Shown here: positions 41,178 to 55,173 of the stretch, one piece after another
How the letters are laid out: each line of letters opens with the position of its first letter
Numbering within the stretch: position 1 is the first letter of the stretch
NCBI RefSeq assembly: GCF_032854445.1
Contig: NC_088298.1
Coordinates: 13,009,504 to 13,073,503, forward strand
Source: Liolophura sinensis
Taxonomy: Eukaryota; Mollusca; Polyplacophora; Chitonida; Chitonidae
Length of the DNA: 64,000 nt
Reading direction: 5' to 3'
Notes under the pieces: generated by a model
What the model was told of the DNA's origin: nothing
The model's database searches: none
The model's input: only the letters and a program-made list of their open reading frames with translations
Position numbers and translations under genes: made by a program

Positions 41178-41729
41178 ATGCGGAATTGGGCTAGGCACCT
41201 CCAGCTGTTGAAAAATTGCAAATTGCTTCGGTTTCCATGGAATAAGGGCCGTTGCTAGGCACGTGATTTATGACATCAATGATCATTCAATTGTCGCTTC
41301 AGCCAAAATTATTGGTCGGACAGAAACGCGGTTTGCACCATTCGATTTCTCGTCACAAAATACGTCGGATTAGGCCTCTTACCAACAGCATTGGAACAGT
41401 TTTTGCACTTTTGGATTTTTTGCCTGGTCTTTTTGCTAATTGAAATGGGCTACATTTACTATGTACCATCGCGATTGGTCATTATCATATTCAACTTTTG
41501 ATTATAAGTTATGTGGCCTTCGGTAGCCCAGAAAACGTCAAATCATTGGGCCAAGCCCATTTAACTCACTCAGCAATTGTCTTACTTCTAAGTCGAAGAC
41601 AATCTCAATGTCTTTATCTACATGTAGAAAAAGCACACCATTTGTATATAAAATAACACAAGGTACTTGATACAGTCTGCTGTAAAAAGTACAATTGAAC
41701 ACTGACCCACATCAATAAGGTGCGAAAAC
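41178..41729 (+). repeat. Hybrid monomer: type I 5' end, type J remainder
   Basis: The preceding TATAGAATAACAC and ACAGTTGAACAC and the start GGCTAGGCACCTCC match the boundary into the unit at 25832. ATTGCTTCGG from 41225 matches the unit at 26381. Relative to 25283-26929 exactly one monomer is missing, so an in-register unequal exchange between 41200 and 41224 fits. Confidence 0.78.
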
Positions 41730-42278
41730 ATGTGGATTGGGCTAGGGCACCTCCAGCTGTTGAAAAATTACAAATTTCCTTGGTTTCCATGGAAGTTAAC
41801 GGCCGTTGCTGGGCACGTGATTATGACATCAATGATCATTCAATTGTCGCTTCAGCCAAAAGTATTGGTCGGAGAGAAACGCGGTTTGCACCATTCGATT
41901 TCTCGCCACAAAATACGTCGGAATAGCCTCTAAACAACAGCATTGGAACAATTTTTGCACTTTTGGATTTTTGCCTGGTCGTTTTTTCTAATTGAAATGG
42001 CTACATTTACTATGTACCATCGCGACTGGTCATTACGCATATTCAACTTTTGATTATAAGTTATGTGGCCTTCGGTAGCCCAGAAGACGTCAAATCTTTG
42101 GGCTCAGCCCATTTAACTCACCAGCAATTGTCTTACTTTTAAGTCGAAGACAAACTCAATGTCTTTATCTACATGTAGAAAAACACACCATTTGTATATA
42201 AAATAACACAAGGTACTTGATACAGTCTGCTGTAAAAGTACAACTGAACACTGACCCACATCAGTAAGGTGCCAAAAG

Positions 42279-42824
42279 ATGCGTATTGGGCGAGGCATTT
42301 CCAGCTGTTGAAAATTGCACAATTCTTGGTTTCCATAGAGTAAGAGCCGTTGCTTGGCACGTGATTTTGACATCAATGATCATTCAATTGTCGGCTACAG
42401 CCAAAAGTATTGGTCGGAGAGCAACGCGGTTTTGCACCATTTGATTTCTCGTCACAAAATACGTCCTATCAGCCTCTTACCTACAGCATTGGAACAGTTT
42501 TTCTACTTTTGGATTTTTGCCTGGTCTTTTTGCTAATTGAAATCGTCTACATTTACTATGTACCATCGCGACTGGTCATTACTTCAACTTTTGATTATAA
42601 GTTATGTGGCCTTCGGTAGGCCCAGAAGACGTCAAATCTTTGGGCTCAGCCCATTTAACTTACACCAGGAATTGTCTTACTTCTAAGTTCGATGACAAAC
42701 TCAATGTCTTTATCTACATGTAGAAAAAGCACACCATTTGTATATAAAATAACACAAGGTACTGATACAGTCTGCTGTAAAAAGTACAATTGAACACTGA
42801 CCCACATCAATAAGGTGCCAAACG
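42279..42824 (+). repeat. Mosaic monomer of three types
   Basis: The 5' part (GGGCGAGGCATTTCC, GCACAATTCTTGG, GCTTGGCACG) resembles units such as 44461. The middle (ACGTCCTATCAGCC, TTACCTACAGC) matches only the unit at 37885. The 3' part (GGGCTCAGCCC, AGGAATTGTC, CGATGACAAAC) matches the units at 26930 and 31862. Indels surround all joins, so a true recombinant and an assembly misjoin are both possible. Confidence 0.7.
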
Positions 42825-45800
42825 ATGCGGAATGGGCTAGGCACCACCAGCTGTTGAAAAATTGCAAATTTCCTTGGTTTCCATGGAGTAAGGGCCGTTA
42901 CTGGGCACGTGATTATGACATCAATGATCATTCAATTGTCGCTACAGCCAAAAGTATTGTCGGAAAGAAACGCGGTTTGCACCATTCGATTTCTCGTCAC
43001 AAAATACGTCGATTAGATTCTTATCAGCAAGCACTGGAACAGTTTTTCTACTGTCGGACTTTTGCCTGGTCTTTTTGCTAATGAAAATCGGCTACATTTA
43101 CTATGTACCATCGCGACTGGTCATTATTATATTCAACTTTTGATTATAAGTTATGTGCCCTTCGGTAGCCCAGAAGACGTCAAATCTTTGGGCCAAGCCC
43201 ATTAACTCACCCAGCTATTGTCTTACTTCTAAGTCGAAGACAAACTCAATGTCTTTATCTACATGTAGAAAAAGCACACCATTTGTATATAAAATAACAC
43301 AAGGTACTTGATACAGTCTCTGTAAAAAGTACAATTGAACACTGACCCACATCAATAAGGTCCCAAACGATGCCGAATTGGGCCAGGCATATCCAGCTGT
43401 TGAAAAATTGCAAATTTCCTTGGTTTCCATGAGTAAGGGCCTTTGCTGGGCACGTAATTATGACATCAATGATCATTCAATTGTCGCTACAGCCAAAAGT
43501 GTTGGTCCGGAGAGAAACGCGGTTTGCACCATTCGATTTCTCGTCACAAAATACGTCGGATTAGCCTCTTACCAACAGCACTGGAACAGTTTTTCTACGT
43601 TTGGATTTTTGCCTGGTGTTTTTGCTAATTGAAATGGCTACATTACTATGTACCATCGCGACTGGTCATTACCATATTCAACTTTTGATTATAAGTTATG
43701 TGCCTTCGGTAGCCCAGAAGACGTCAAATCTTTGGGCCAAGCCCATTTAACTCACCCAGCAATTGTCTTACTTCTAAGTCGAAGACAAACTCAATGCCTT
43801 TATCTACGTGTAGAAAAGCACACCATTTGTATATAAAATAACACAAGGCACTTGATACAGTCTGCTGTAAAAAGTACAATTGAACACTGACCCACATCAA
43901 TAAGGTACCAAACGATGCGAATTGGGCTAGACACCTCCAGCTGTTGAAAATTACAAATTTCCTTGGTTTCCATGGAGTAACGGCCGTTGCTGGGCACGTG
44001 ATTATGACATCAATGATCATTCATTTGTCGCCACAAGCCAAAAGTATTGGTCGGAGAGAACGCGGTTGTTGCACCATTCGATTTCTCGTCACAAAATACG
44101 TCGGATTAGCCTCTTACCAACACTATTGGAACAGTTTTTCACTTTTAGACTTTTGCCTGGTCTTTTTGCTAATTGAAATCGACTACATTTTACTATGTAC
44201 CATCGAGACTGGTCATTACCATATTCAACTTTTGATTATAAGTATGTGCCCTTCGGTAGCCCACAAGACGTCAAATCTTTGGGCCAAGCCCATTTAACTC
44301 ACCCAGCAATTGTCTTACTCTAAGTCGAAGACAAACTCAATGTCTTTATCTACATGTAGAAAAACCACACCATTTGTATATAAAATAACACAAGGTACTT
44401 GATACAGTCTGCTGTAAAAGTACAACTGAACACTGACCCACATCAGTAAGGTGCCAAAAGATGCGTAATTGGGCGAGGCATATCCAGCTGTTGAAAAATT
44501 GCACAATTCCTTGGTTTCCATGGAGTAAGAGCCGTTGCTTGGCACGTGATTTTGACATCAATGATCATTCAATTGTCGCTACAGCCAAAAGTCTTGGTCG
44601 GAGAGCAACGCGGTTTGCACCATTCGATTTCTCGTCACAAAATACGTCGGATTAGCCTCTTACCAACAGCATTGGAACAGTTTTTCTACTTTTGGATTAT
44701 TGCCTGGTCTTTTTGCTAATTGAAATCGTCTACATTTACTATGTACCATCGCGAGTGGTCATTACTATATTCAACTTTTGATTATAAGTTATGTGCCCTT
44801 CGGTAGCCCACAAGACGTCAAATCTTTGGGCCAAGCCCATTTAACTCACCCAGCAATTGTCTTACTTCTAAGTCGAAGACAAACTCAATGTCTTTATCTA
44901 CATGTAGAAAAACCACACCATTTGTATATAAAATAACACAAGGTACTTGATACAGTCTTCTGTAAAAAGTACAATTGAACACTGACCCACATCAATAAGG
45001 TCCCAAAAGATGCGTAATTGGGCCAGGCATCTCCAGCTGTTGAAAAATTGCAAATTTCCTTGGTTTCCATGGAGTAAGAGTCGTTGCTGGGCACGTGATT
45101 ATGACATCAATGATCATTCAATTGTCGCTACAGCCAAAAGTATTGGTCGGAGAGCAACGCGGTTTGCACCATTCGATTTCTCGTCACAAAACACGTCGGA
45201 TTAGCCTATTACCAACAGCATTGTAACAGTTTTTCCACTTTTGGATTTTTACCTGGTCTGTTTGCTAATTGAAAACGGCTACATTTACTATGTACCATCG
45301 AGACTGGTCATTACCATATTCAACTTTTCATTATAAGTTATGTGGCCTTCGGTAGCGCAGAAGACGTCAAATCTTTGGGCCAAGCATATTTAACTCACCC
45401 AGCAATTGTCTTACTTCTAAGTCGAAGACAAACTCAATGTCTTTATCTACATGTAGAAAAAGCACACCATTTGTATATAAAATAACACAAGGTAATTGAT
45501 AAAGTCTGCTGTAAAAAGTACAATTGAACACTGACCCACATCAATAAGGTGCCAAAAGATGCGTAATTGGGCCAGGCATCTCCATCTGTTGAAAAATTGC
45601 AAATTTCCTTGGTTTCCATGGAGGAAAGTTCGTTGCTGGGCACGTAATTATGACATCAGTGATCATTCAATTGTCGCTACAGCCAAAAGTATTGGTCGGA
45701 GAGCAACGCAGTTTGCACCATTCGATTTCTCGTCACAAAATACGTCGGATTAACCTCTTACCAACAGCATTGGAACAGTTTTTCCACTTTTGGATTTTTG

Positions 45801-48800
45801 CCTGGTCTTTTTGCTAATTGAAATGGGCTACATTTACTATGTACCATCGAGACTGGTCATTACATATTCAACTTTTCATTATAAGTTGTGTGCCCTTCGG
45901 TAACCCACAAGACGTCAAATCTTTGGGCCAAGCCCATTTAACTCACCCAGCAATTGTCTTACTTCTAAGTCGAAGACAAACTCAATGTCTTTATCTACAT
46001 GTAGAAAAAGCACACCATTTATATATAAAATAACACAAGGTACTTGATACAGTCTGCTGTAAAAAGTACAAATGAACACTGACCCACATCAGTAAGGTGC
46101 CAAAAGATGCGTAACTGGGCTAGGCATATCCAGCTGTTGAAAAATTGGACAATTCCTTGGTTTCCATAGAGTAAGAGCCGTTGCTTGGCACGTGATTTTG
46201 ACATAAATGATCATTCAATTGTCGCTACAGCCAAAAGTCTTGGTCGGAGAGCAACGCGGTTTGCACCATTCGATTTCTCGTCACAAAATATGTCGGATTA
46301 GCCTCTTACCAACAGCATTGGAACAGTTTTTCTACTTTTGGATTATTGCCTGGTCTTTTTGCTAATTGAAATCGTCTACATTTACTATGTACCATCGCGA
46401 CTGGTCATTATTCAAGTTTTGATTATAAGTTATGTGGCCTTCGGTAACCCAGAAGACGTCAAATCTTTGGGCCAAGCCCATTTAACTCACCCAGCAATTG
46501 TCTTACTTCTAAGTCGAAGACAAACTCAATGTCTTTATCTACATGTAGAAAAAGCACACCATTTGTATATAAAATAACACAAGGTACTTGATACAGTCTG
46601 CTGTAAAAAGTACAATTGAACACTGACCCACATCAAAAAGGTCCCAAAAGATGCGTAATTGGGCCAGGCATCTCCAGCTGTTGAAAAATTGCAAATTTCC
46701 TTGGTTTCCATGGAGTAAGAGTCGTTGCTGGGCACGTGATTATGACATAAATGATCATTCAATTGTCGCTACAGCCAAAAGTCTTGGTCGGAGAGCAACG
46801 CGGTTTGTACCATTCGATTTCTAGTCACAAAATATGTCGGATTAGCCTCTTACCAACAGCATTGGAACAGTTTTTCTACTTTTGGATAATTGCCTGGTCT
46901 TTTTGGTAATTGAAATCGTCTACATTTACTATGTACCATCGCGACTGGTCATTACTATATTCAACTTTTGATTATAAGTTATGTGCCCTTCGGTAGCCCA
47001 GAAGACGTCAAATCTTTGGGCCAAGCCCATTTAACTCACCCAGCAATTGTCTTACTTCTAAGTCGAAGACAAACTCAATGTCTTTGTCTACATGTTGAAA
47101 AACCACACCATTTGTATATAAAATAACACAAGGTACTTAATACAGTCTGCTGAAAAAAGTACAATTGAACACTGAACCTCATCAAAAAGGTGCCAAACGA
47201 TGCGTAATTGGGCCAGGCACCTCCAGCTGTTGAAAAATTGCAAATTTCCTTGGTTTCCATGGAGTAACGGCCGTTGCTGGGCACGTGATTATGACATCAA
47301 TGATCATTCAATTGTCGCTACAGCCAAAAGTATTGGTCGGAGAGAAACGCGGTTTTGCACCATTCGATTTATCGTCACAAAATACGTCGGATTAGTTTCT
47401 TACCAGCAGCATTGGAACAGTTTTTCCACTTTTGGACTTTTGACTGTTCTTTTTGCTAATGAAAATCGGCTACATTTACTATGTACCATCGCGACTTGTC
47501 ATTACCATATTCAACTTTTGATTATAAGTTATGTGCCCTTCGGTAGCCCAGAAGATGTCAAATCTTTGGGCCACGCCCATTTAACTTACCCAGCAATTGT
47601 CTTACTTCTAAGTCGAAGACAAACTCAATGTCTTTATCTACATGTAGAAAAAGCACACCATTTGTATATAAAATAACACAAGGTACTTGATACAGTCTGC
47701 TGTAAAAAGTACAATTGAACACTGACCCACATCAATAAGGTCCCAAAAGATGCGTAATTGAGCCAGGCATATCCAGCTGTTGAAAAATTGGACAATTCCT
47801 TGGTTTCCATGGAGTAAGAGCCGTTGCTTGGCACGTAAATTTGACATAAATGATCATTCAATTGTCGCTACAGCCAAAAGTCTTGGTCGGAGAGCAACGC
47901 GGTTTGCACCATTCGATTTCTAGTCACAAAATATGTCGGATTAGCCTCTTACCAACAGCATTGGAACAGTTTTTCTACTTTTGGATTATTGCCTGCTATT
48001 TTTGCTAATTGAAATCGTCTACATTTACTATGTACCATCGCGACTGGTCATTACCATATTCAACTTTTGATTATAAGTTATGTGCCCTTCGGTAGCCCAC
48101 AAGACGTCAAATCTTTGGGCCAAGCCCATTTAACTCACCCAGCAATTGTCTTACTTCTAAGTCGAAGACAAACTCAATGTCTTTATCTACATGTAGAAAA
48201 AGCACACCATTTGTATGTAAAATAACACAAGGTACTTGATACAGTCCTCTGTAAAAAGTACAATTGAACACTGACCCACATCAAAAAGGTCCCTAAAGAT
48301 GCGTAATTGGGCCAGGCATCTCCAGCTGTTGAAAAATTGCAAATTTCCTTGGTTTCCATGGAGTAAGAGTCGTTGCTGGGCACGTGATTATGACATCAAT
48401 GATCATTCAATTGTCGCTACAGCCAAAAGTATTGGTCGGAGAGCAACGCGGTTTGCACCATTCGATTTCTCGTCACAAAATACGTCGGATTTGCCTCTTA
48501 CCCACAGCATTGGAACAGTTTTTCCACTTTTGGATTTTTACCTGGTCTTTTTGCTAATTGAAAACGGCTACATTTACTATGTACCATCGAGACTGGTCAT
48601 TACCATATTCAACTTTTCATTATAAGTTATGTGGCCTTCGGTAGCCCAGAAGACGTCAAATCTTTGGGCCAAGCCTATTTAACTCACCCAGCAATTGTCT
48701 TACTTCTAAGTCGAAGACAAACTCAATGTCTTTATCTACATGTAGAAAAACCACACCATTTGTATATAAAATAACACAAGGTACTTGATACAGTCTGCTG

Positions 48801-48847
48801 TAAAAAGTACAATTGAACACTGACCCACATCAATAAGGTGCCAAAAG

Positions 48848-49384
48848 ATGCGGAATTGCGCTAGGCACCTCCAGCTGTTGAAAAATTGCAAATTTCCTTG
48901 GTTTCCATGGAGTAAGGGCCGTTACTGGGCACGTAATTATGACATCAAAGATCATTCAATTGTCGCTACAGCCAAAAGTATTGGTCGGAGAGAAACGCGG
49001 TTTGCACCATTCGATTTCTCGTCACAAAATACGTCGGATTAGTTTCTTATCAGCAGCATTGGAACAGTTTTTCCACTTTTGGACTTTTTGCTAATGAAAA
49101 TCGGCTACATTTACTATGTACCATCGCGACTTGTCATTACCATATTCAACTCTTGATTATAGGTTATGTGCCCTTCGGTAGCCCAGAAGATGTCAAATCT
49201 TTGGGCCACGCCCATTTAACTCACCCAGCAATTGTCTTACTTCTAAGTCGAAGACAAACTCAATGTCTTTATCTACATGTAGAAAAACCACACCATTTGT
49301 ATATAAAATAACACAAGGTACTTGATACAGTCTGCTGTAAAAAGTACAGTTGAACACTGACCCACATCAATAAGGTGCCAAAAG
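48848..49384 (+). repeat. 537-bp monomer with 12-bp deletion
   Basis: Near 49085, GGACTTTTTGCTAATG replaces the usual version with TGCCTGGTCTTTT in the middle. The lost 12 bp lie between two short CTTTT(T)G direct repeats, so replication slippage or a similar direct-repeat deletion explains it. Confidence 0.85.
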
Positions 49385-51350
49385 ATGCGTAATTGAGCCA
49401 GGCATCTCCAGCTGTTGAAAAATTGCAAATTTTCTTGGTTTCCATGGCGGAAGGATCGTTGCTGGGCACTTGATTATAACATAAATGATCATTCAATTGT
49501 CGCTACAGCCAAAAGTATTGGTCGGAGAGCAACGCGGTTTGCACCATTTTATTTCTCATCACAAAATACGTCGCATTAGCCTCTTATCCACAGCATTGGA
49601 ACAGTTTTTTCACTTTTGTATTTTTGCGGTGTGTTTTTGATAATGAAAATCTGCTACATTTACTATGTACCATCGCGACTGGTCATTACCATATTCAACA
49701 TTTGATTATAAGTTATGTGCCCTTCGGTAGCCCAGAGGACGTCAAATCTTTGAACCAAGCCCATTTAACTCACCCAGCAATTGTCTTACTTCTAAGTCGA
49801 AGACAAACTCAATGTCTTTTTCTACATGTAGAAAAACCACACCATTTGTTTATAAAATAACACAAGGTATTTAATACAGTCTGCTGTAAAAAGTACAATT
49901 GAACACTGCCCAACATCAATAAGGTGCCAAACGACGCGGAATTGGGCCAGGCATATCCAGTTGTTGAAAAATTGCAAATTTCTTTGGTTTCCATGGAATA
50001 AGAGCCGTTGCTGGGCACGTGATTATGACATCAATGATCATTCAATTGTCGCTACAGCCAAAAGTCTTGGTCGGAGAGCAACGCGGTTTGCACCATTCGA
50101 TTTCTCGTCACAAAATACGTCGGATTAGCCTCTTACCAACAGCATTGGAACAGTTTTTCCACTTTTGGAATTTGCCTGGTCGTTTTGCTAATTGAATCGG
50201 GCTACATTTACTATGTACCATCGCGACTAATCATTACCAAATTCAACTTTTGATTATAAGTTATGTGCCCTTCGGTAGCTCAGAAGACTTCAAATCTTTG
50301 GGCTAAGCCCATTTAACTCACCCAGCAATTGTCTTACTTATAAGTCGAAGACAAACTCAATGTCTTTATCTACATGTAGAAAAAGCACACCATTTGTATA
50401 TAAAATAACACAAGGTACTTGATACAGTCTGCTGTAAAAAGTACAATTGAACACTGACCCACATCAATAAGGTGCCAAACCATGCGTAATTGGGCCAGGC
50501 ATCTCCAGCTGTTGAAAAATTGCAAATTTCCTTGGTTTCCATGGAGTAAGAGTCGTTGCTGGGCACGTGATTATGACATAAATGATCATTCAATTGTCGC
50601 TACAGCCAAAAGTCTTGGTCGGAGAGCCACGCAGTTTGCACCATTCGATTTCTCGTCACAAAATACGTCGGATTAGCCTCTTACCAACAGCATTGGAATA
50701 GTTTTTCCACTTTTGGGTTTTTGCCTGGTCTTTTTGCTAATTGAAATGGGCTACATTTACTATGTACCATCGCGACTAATCATTACCATATTCAACTTTT
50801 GATTATAAGTTATGTGCCCTTCGGTAGCTCAGAAGACTTCAAATCCTTGGGCTAAGCCCATTTAACTCACCTACCAATTGTCTTACTTGTAAGTCGAAGA
50901 CAAACTCAATGTCTTTATCTACATGTAGAAAAAGCACACCATTTGTATATAAAATAACACAAGGTACTTGATACAGTCTGCTGTAAAAAGTACAATTGAA
51001 CACTGACCCACATCAATAAGGTGCCAAACCATGCGTAATTGGGCCAGGCATCTCCAGCTGTTGAAAAATTGCAAATTTCCTTGGTTTCCATGGAGTAAGG
51101 GCCTTTGCTGGGCACGTAATTATGACATCAATGATCAGTCAATTGTCGCTACAGCCAAAAGTATTGGTCGGAGAGCAACGCAGTTTGCACCATTCGATTT
51201 CTCGTCACAAAATACGTCGGATTAGCCTCTTACCAACAGCATTGGAACAGTTTTTTCACTTTTGGATTTTTGCCAGTTCTTTTTGCTAATTGAAAACGGC
51301 TACATTTACTATGTACCATCGAGACTGGTCATTACCATATTCAACTTTTG

Positions 51351-53529
51351 ATTATAAGTTATGTGCCCTTCGGTAGCCCAGAAGACGTCAAATCTTTAGG
51401 CCAAGCCCATTTAACTCACCCAGCAATTGTCTTACTTCTAAGTCGAAGACAAACTCAATGTCTTTATCTACATGTAGAAAAACCACACCATTTGTATCTA
51501 AAATAACACAAGGTACTTGATACAGTCTGCTGTAAAAAGTACAATTGAACACTGACCCACATCAAAAAGGTGCCAAAAGATGCGTAATTGGGCCAGGCAT
51601 ATCCAGCTGTTGAAAAATTGCAAATTTCGTTGGTTTCCATGGAGTAAGAGCCGTTGCTTGGCACGTGATTATGACATCAATGATCATTCAATTGTCGCTA
51701 CAGCCAAAAGTATTGGTCGGAGAGCAACGCGGTTTGCACCATTTGATTTCTCGTCACAAAATACGTCGGATTAGCCTCTTACCAACAGGATTGGAACAGT
51801 TTTTTCACTTTTGTATTTTGCGGTGTGTTTTTGATAATGAAAATCGGCTACATTTACCATGTACCATAGCGAATTGTCATTATCATATTCAACTCTTGAT
51901 TATAGGTTATGTGCCCTTCGGTAGCCCAGAAGACGTCAAATCTTTGGGCCAAGCCCATTTAACTCACCCAGCAATTGTCTTACTTCTAAGTCGAAGACAA
52001 ACTCAATGTCTTTATCTACATGTAGAAAAAGCACACCATTTGTATATAAAATAACACAAGGTACTTGATACAGTCTGCTGTAAAAAGTACAATTGAACAC
52101 TGACCCACATCAATAAGGTGCCAAAAGATGCGTAATTGGGCCAGGCATCTCCAGCTGTTGAAAAATTGCAAATTTCCTTGGTTTACATGGAGGAAGGATC
52201 GTTGCTGGGCACGTGATTTTAAAATAAATGATCATTCAATTGTCGGTACAGCCAACAGTATTGGTCGGAGGGCAACGCGGTTTGCACCATTCGATTTCTC
52301 GTCACAAAATACGTCGGATTAGCCTCTTACCAACAGCATTGGAACAGTTTTTCCACTTTTGGATTTTTGCCTGGTCGTTTTGCTATTTGAAATGGGCTAC
52401 ATTTACTATGCACCATCGCGACTGGTCATTACCAAATTCAACTTTTGATTATAAGTTATTATAGCCCAGAAGACGTCAAATCTTTGGGCCAAGCCCATTT
52501 AACTCACCCAGCAATTGTCTTACTTCTAAGTCGAAGACAAACTCAATGTCTTTATCTACATGTAGAAAAACCACACCATTTGTATATAAAATAACACAAG
52601 GTACTTGATAAAGTCTGCTGTAAAAAGTACAATTGAACACTGACCCACATCAATAAGGTGCCAAAAGATGCGTAATTGGGCCAGGCATATCCAGCTGTTG
52701 AAAAATTGCAAATTTCCTTGGTTTCCATGGAGGAAAGATCGTTGCTGGGCACGTAATTATGACATCAATTATCATTCAATTGTCGCTACAGCCAAAAGTA
52801 TTGGTCGGAGAGCAACGCAGTTTGCACCATTCGATTTCTCGTCACAAAATACGTCGGATTAGCCTCTTACCAACAGCATTGGAACAGTTTTTCTACTTTT
52901 GGATTTTTGCCTGGTCTTTTTGCTAATTGAAATGGGCTACATTTACTATGTACCATCGAGACTGGTCATTACCATATTTAACTTTTCATTATAAGTTATG
53001 TGCCCTTCGGTAGCCCACAAGACGTCAAATCTTTGGGCCAAGCCCATTTAACTCACCCAGCAATTGTCTTACTTCTAAGTCGAAGACAAACTCAATGTCT
53101 TTATCTACATGTAGAAAAAGCACACCATTTGTACATAAAATAACACAAGGTACTTAATACAGTCTGCTGTAAAAAGTACAAATGAACACTGACCCACATC
53201 AGTAAGGTGCCAAAAGATGCGTAATTGGGCCAGGCATATCCAGCTGTTGAAAAATTGCACAATTCCTTGGTTTCCATGGAGTAAGAGCAATTGCTTGGCA
53301 TGTGATTTTGACATAAATGATCATTCAATTGTCGCTACAGCCAAAAGTCTTGGTCGGAGAGCAACGCCCTTTGCACCATTCGATTTCTAGTCACAAAATA
53401 CGTCGGATTAGCCTCTTACCAACAGCATTGGAACAGTTTTTCTACTTTTGGATTATTGCCTGGTCTTTTTGCTAATTGAAATCGTCTACATTTACTATGT
53501 ACCATCGCGACTGGTCATTACTATATTCA
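51351..53529 (+). repeat. Multi-monomer block duplicated at 55174-57352
   Basis: About four monomers match at an offset of 3,823 bp. Shared variants are TCTTTAGGCC, ACAGGATTGG, TTTGCGGTGTG, a TGATTTTAAAATAAATG unit with the 9-bp deletion, then a GGAAAGATCG unit and a CACAATTCC unit. Substitutions are more frequent than between the middle-domain HOR copies, so this is an older duplication spanning a seven-monomer period. Confidence 0.83.
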
Positions 53530-55173
53530 ACTTTTGATTATAAGTTATGTGCCCTTCGGTAGCCCAGAAGACGTCAAATCTTTGGGCCAAGCCCATTTAA
53601 CTCACCCAGCAATTGTCTTACTTCTAAGTCGAAGACAAACTCAATGTCTTTATCTACATGTAGAAAAACCACACCATTTGTATATAAAATAACACAAGGT
53701 ACTTGATACAGTCTGCTGTAAAAAGTACAATTGAACACTGACCTACATCAATAAGGTGCCAAACGATGCGGAATTGGGCTAGGCACCTCCAGCTGTTGAA
53801 AAATTGCAAATTTCTTTGGTTTCCATGGAGTAAGGTCCGTTACTGGGCACGTGATTATGACATAAATGATCATTCAATTGTCGCTACAGCCAAAAGTATT
53901 GGTCGGACAGCAACGCGGTTTGCACCATTCGATTTCTCGTCACAAAATACGTCGGATTAGTTTCTTACCAGCAGCATTGGAACAGTTTTTCCACTTTTGG
54001 ACTTTTGCCTGGTCTTTTTGCTAATAAAAATCGGCTACATTTACTATGTACCATCGCGACTTGTCATTACCATATTCAACTTTTGATTATAGGTTATGTG
54101 CCCTTCGGTAGCCCAGAAGACGTCAAATCTTTGGGCCACGCCCATTTAACTCACCCAGCAATTGTCTTACTTCTAAGTCGAAGACAAACTCAATGTCTTT
54201 ATCTTCATGTAGAAAAAGCACACCATTTGTATATAAAATAACACAAGGTACTTGATACAGTCTGCTGTAAAAAGTACAATTGGACACTGACCCACATCAA
54301 TAAGGTGCCAAACGATGCGGAATTGGGCCAGGCATCGGCAGCTGTTGAAAAATTGCAAATTTCCTTGGTTTCATGGCGGAAGGATCGTTGCTGGGCACTT
54401 GATTATGACATCAATGATCATTCAATTGTCGCTACAGCCAAAAGTATTGGTCGGAGAGCAACGCGGTTTGCACCATTCGATTTCTCGTCACAAAATACGT
54501 CGGATTAGCCTCTTACCAACACCATTGGAACAGTTTTTCCACTTTTGGATTTTTGCCTGGTCGTTTTGCTAATTGAAATGGGCTACATTTACTATGTACC
54601 ATCGCGACTGGTCATTACCATACTCAACTTTTGATTATAAGTTATTATAGCCCAGAAGACGTCAAATCTTTGGGCCAAGCCCATTTAACTCACCCAGCAA
54701 TTGTCTTACTTCTAAGTCGAAGACAAACTCAATGTCTTTATCTACATGTAGAAAAACCACACCATTTGTATATAAAATAACACAAGGTACTTAATACACT
54801 CTGCTGTAAAAATTACGATTGAACACTGACCCACATCAATAAGGTGCCAAACGATGCGGAATTGGGCTAGGCACCTCCAGCTGTTGAAAAATTGCAAATT
54901 TCGTTGGTTTCCATGGAGTAAGAGCCGTTGCTTGGCACGTGATTATGACATCAATGATCATTCAATTGTCACTACAGCCAAAAGTATTGGTCGGAGAGCA
55001 ACGCAGTTTGCACCATTCGATTTCTCGTCACAAAATACGTCGGATTAGCCTTTTGCCAGCAGTATTGGAACAGTTTTTGCACTTTTGGATTTTTGCCTGG
55101 TCTTTTTGCTAATAAAAATCGGCTACATTTACCATGTACCATCGCGACTGGTCAGTACCATGGTTAACTTTTC

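Larger units (their letters stand above)
20761..44460 (+). repeat. Middle domain with higher-order repeats (units 39-81)
   Basis: Landmarks lie at 20900, 21449, 21998, 22538, 23087, 23636, 24185, 24734, 25283, 25832, 26381, 26930, 27479, 28028, 28577, 29117, 29666, 30215, 30764, 31313, 31862, 32411, 32960, 33509, 34049, 34598, 35147, 35694, 36244, 36792, 37333, 37885, 38435, 38986, 39538, 40088, 40625, 41178, 41730, 42279, 42825, 43370 and 43915. Diagnostic features are ATGCGGAATTGGGCTAGGC or ATGCGGAATTGGGCTACGC at the monomer start, ATTCAACTTTTGATTATAAG, TTAACTCACCC and ATAACACAAGG. Distinct monomer types recur in fixed order, giving a HOR. The left border is sharp: the last ATTCAGATTTTAATTATAAG is near 20660. 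Confidence 0.9.
35190..44460. other. Zone of dense single-base indels (probable low-quality consensus)
   Basis: Compared with sister monomers, this stretch has many 1-bp gains and losses. Examples are a missing G near 35199, missing C near 35217, extra T near 35885, extra A near 37270, extra G near 37521 and 37547, extra T and A near 37796-37807, extra G near 38030, and missing bases near 42140, 42286 and 42833. Landmark spacings become 541, 552, 550, 551, 552, 550, 537, 553, 552, 549, 546, 545, 545 and 546, then return to 549 after 44461. Many sit in short homopolymers. Random placement and abrupt ending fit unpolished long-read consensus better than biology. Confidence 0.8.
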
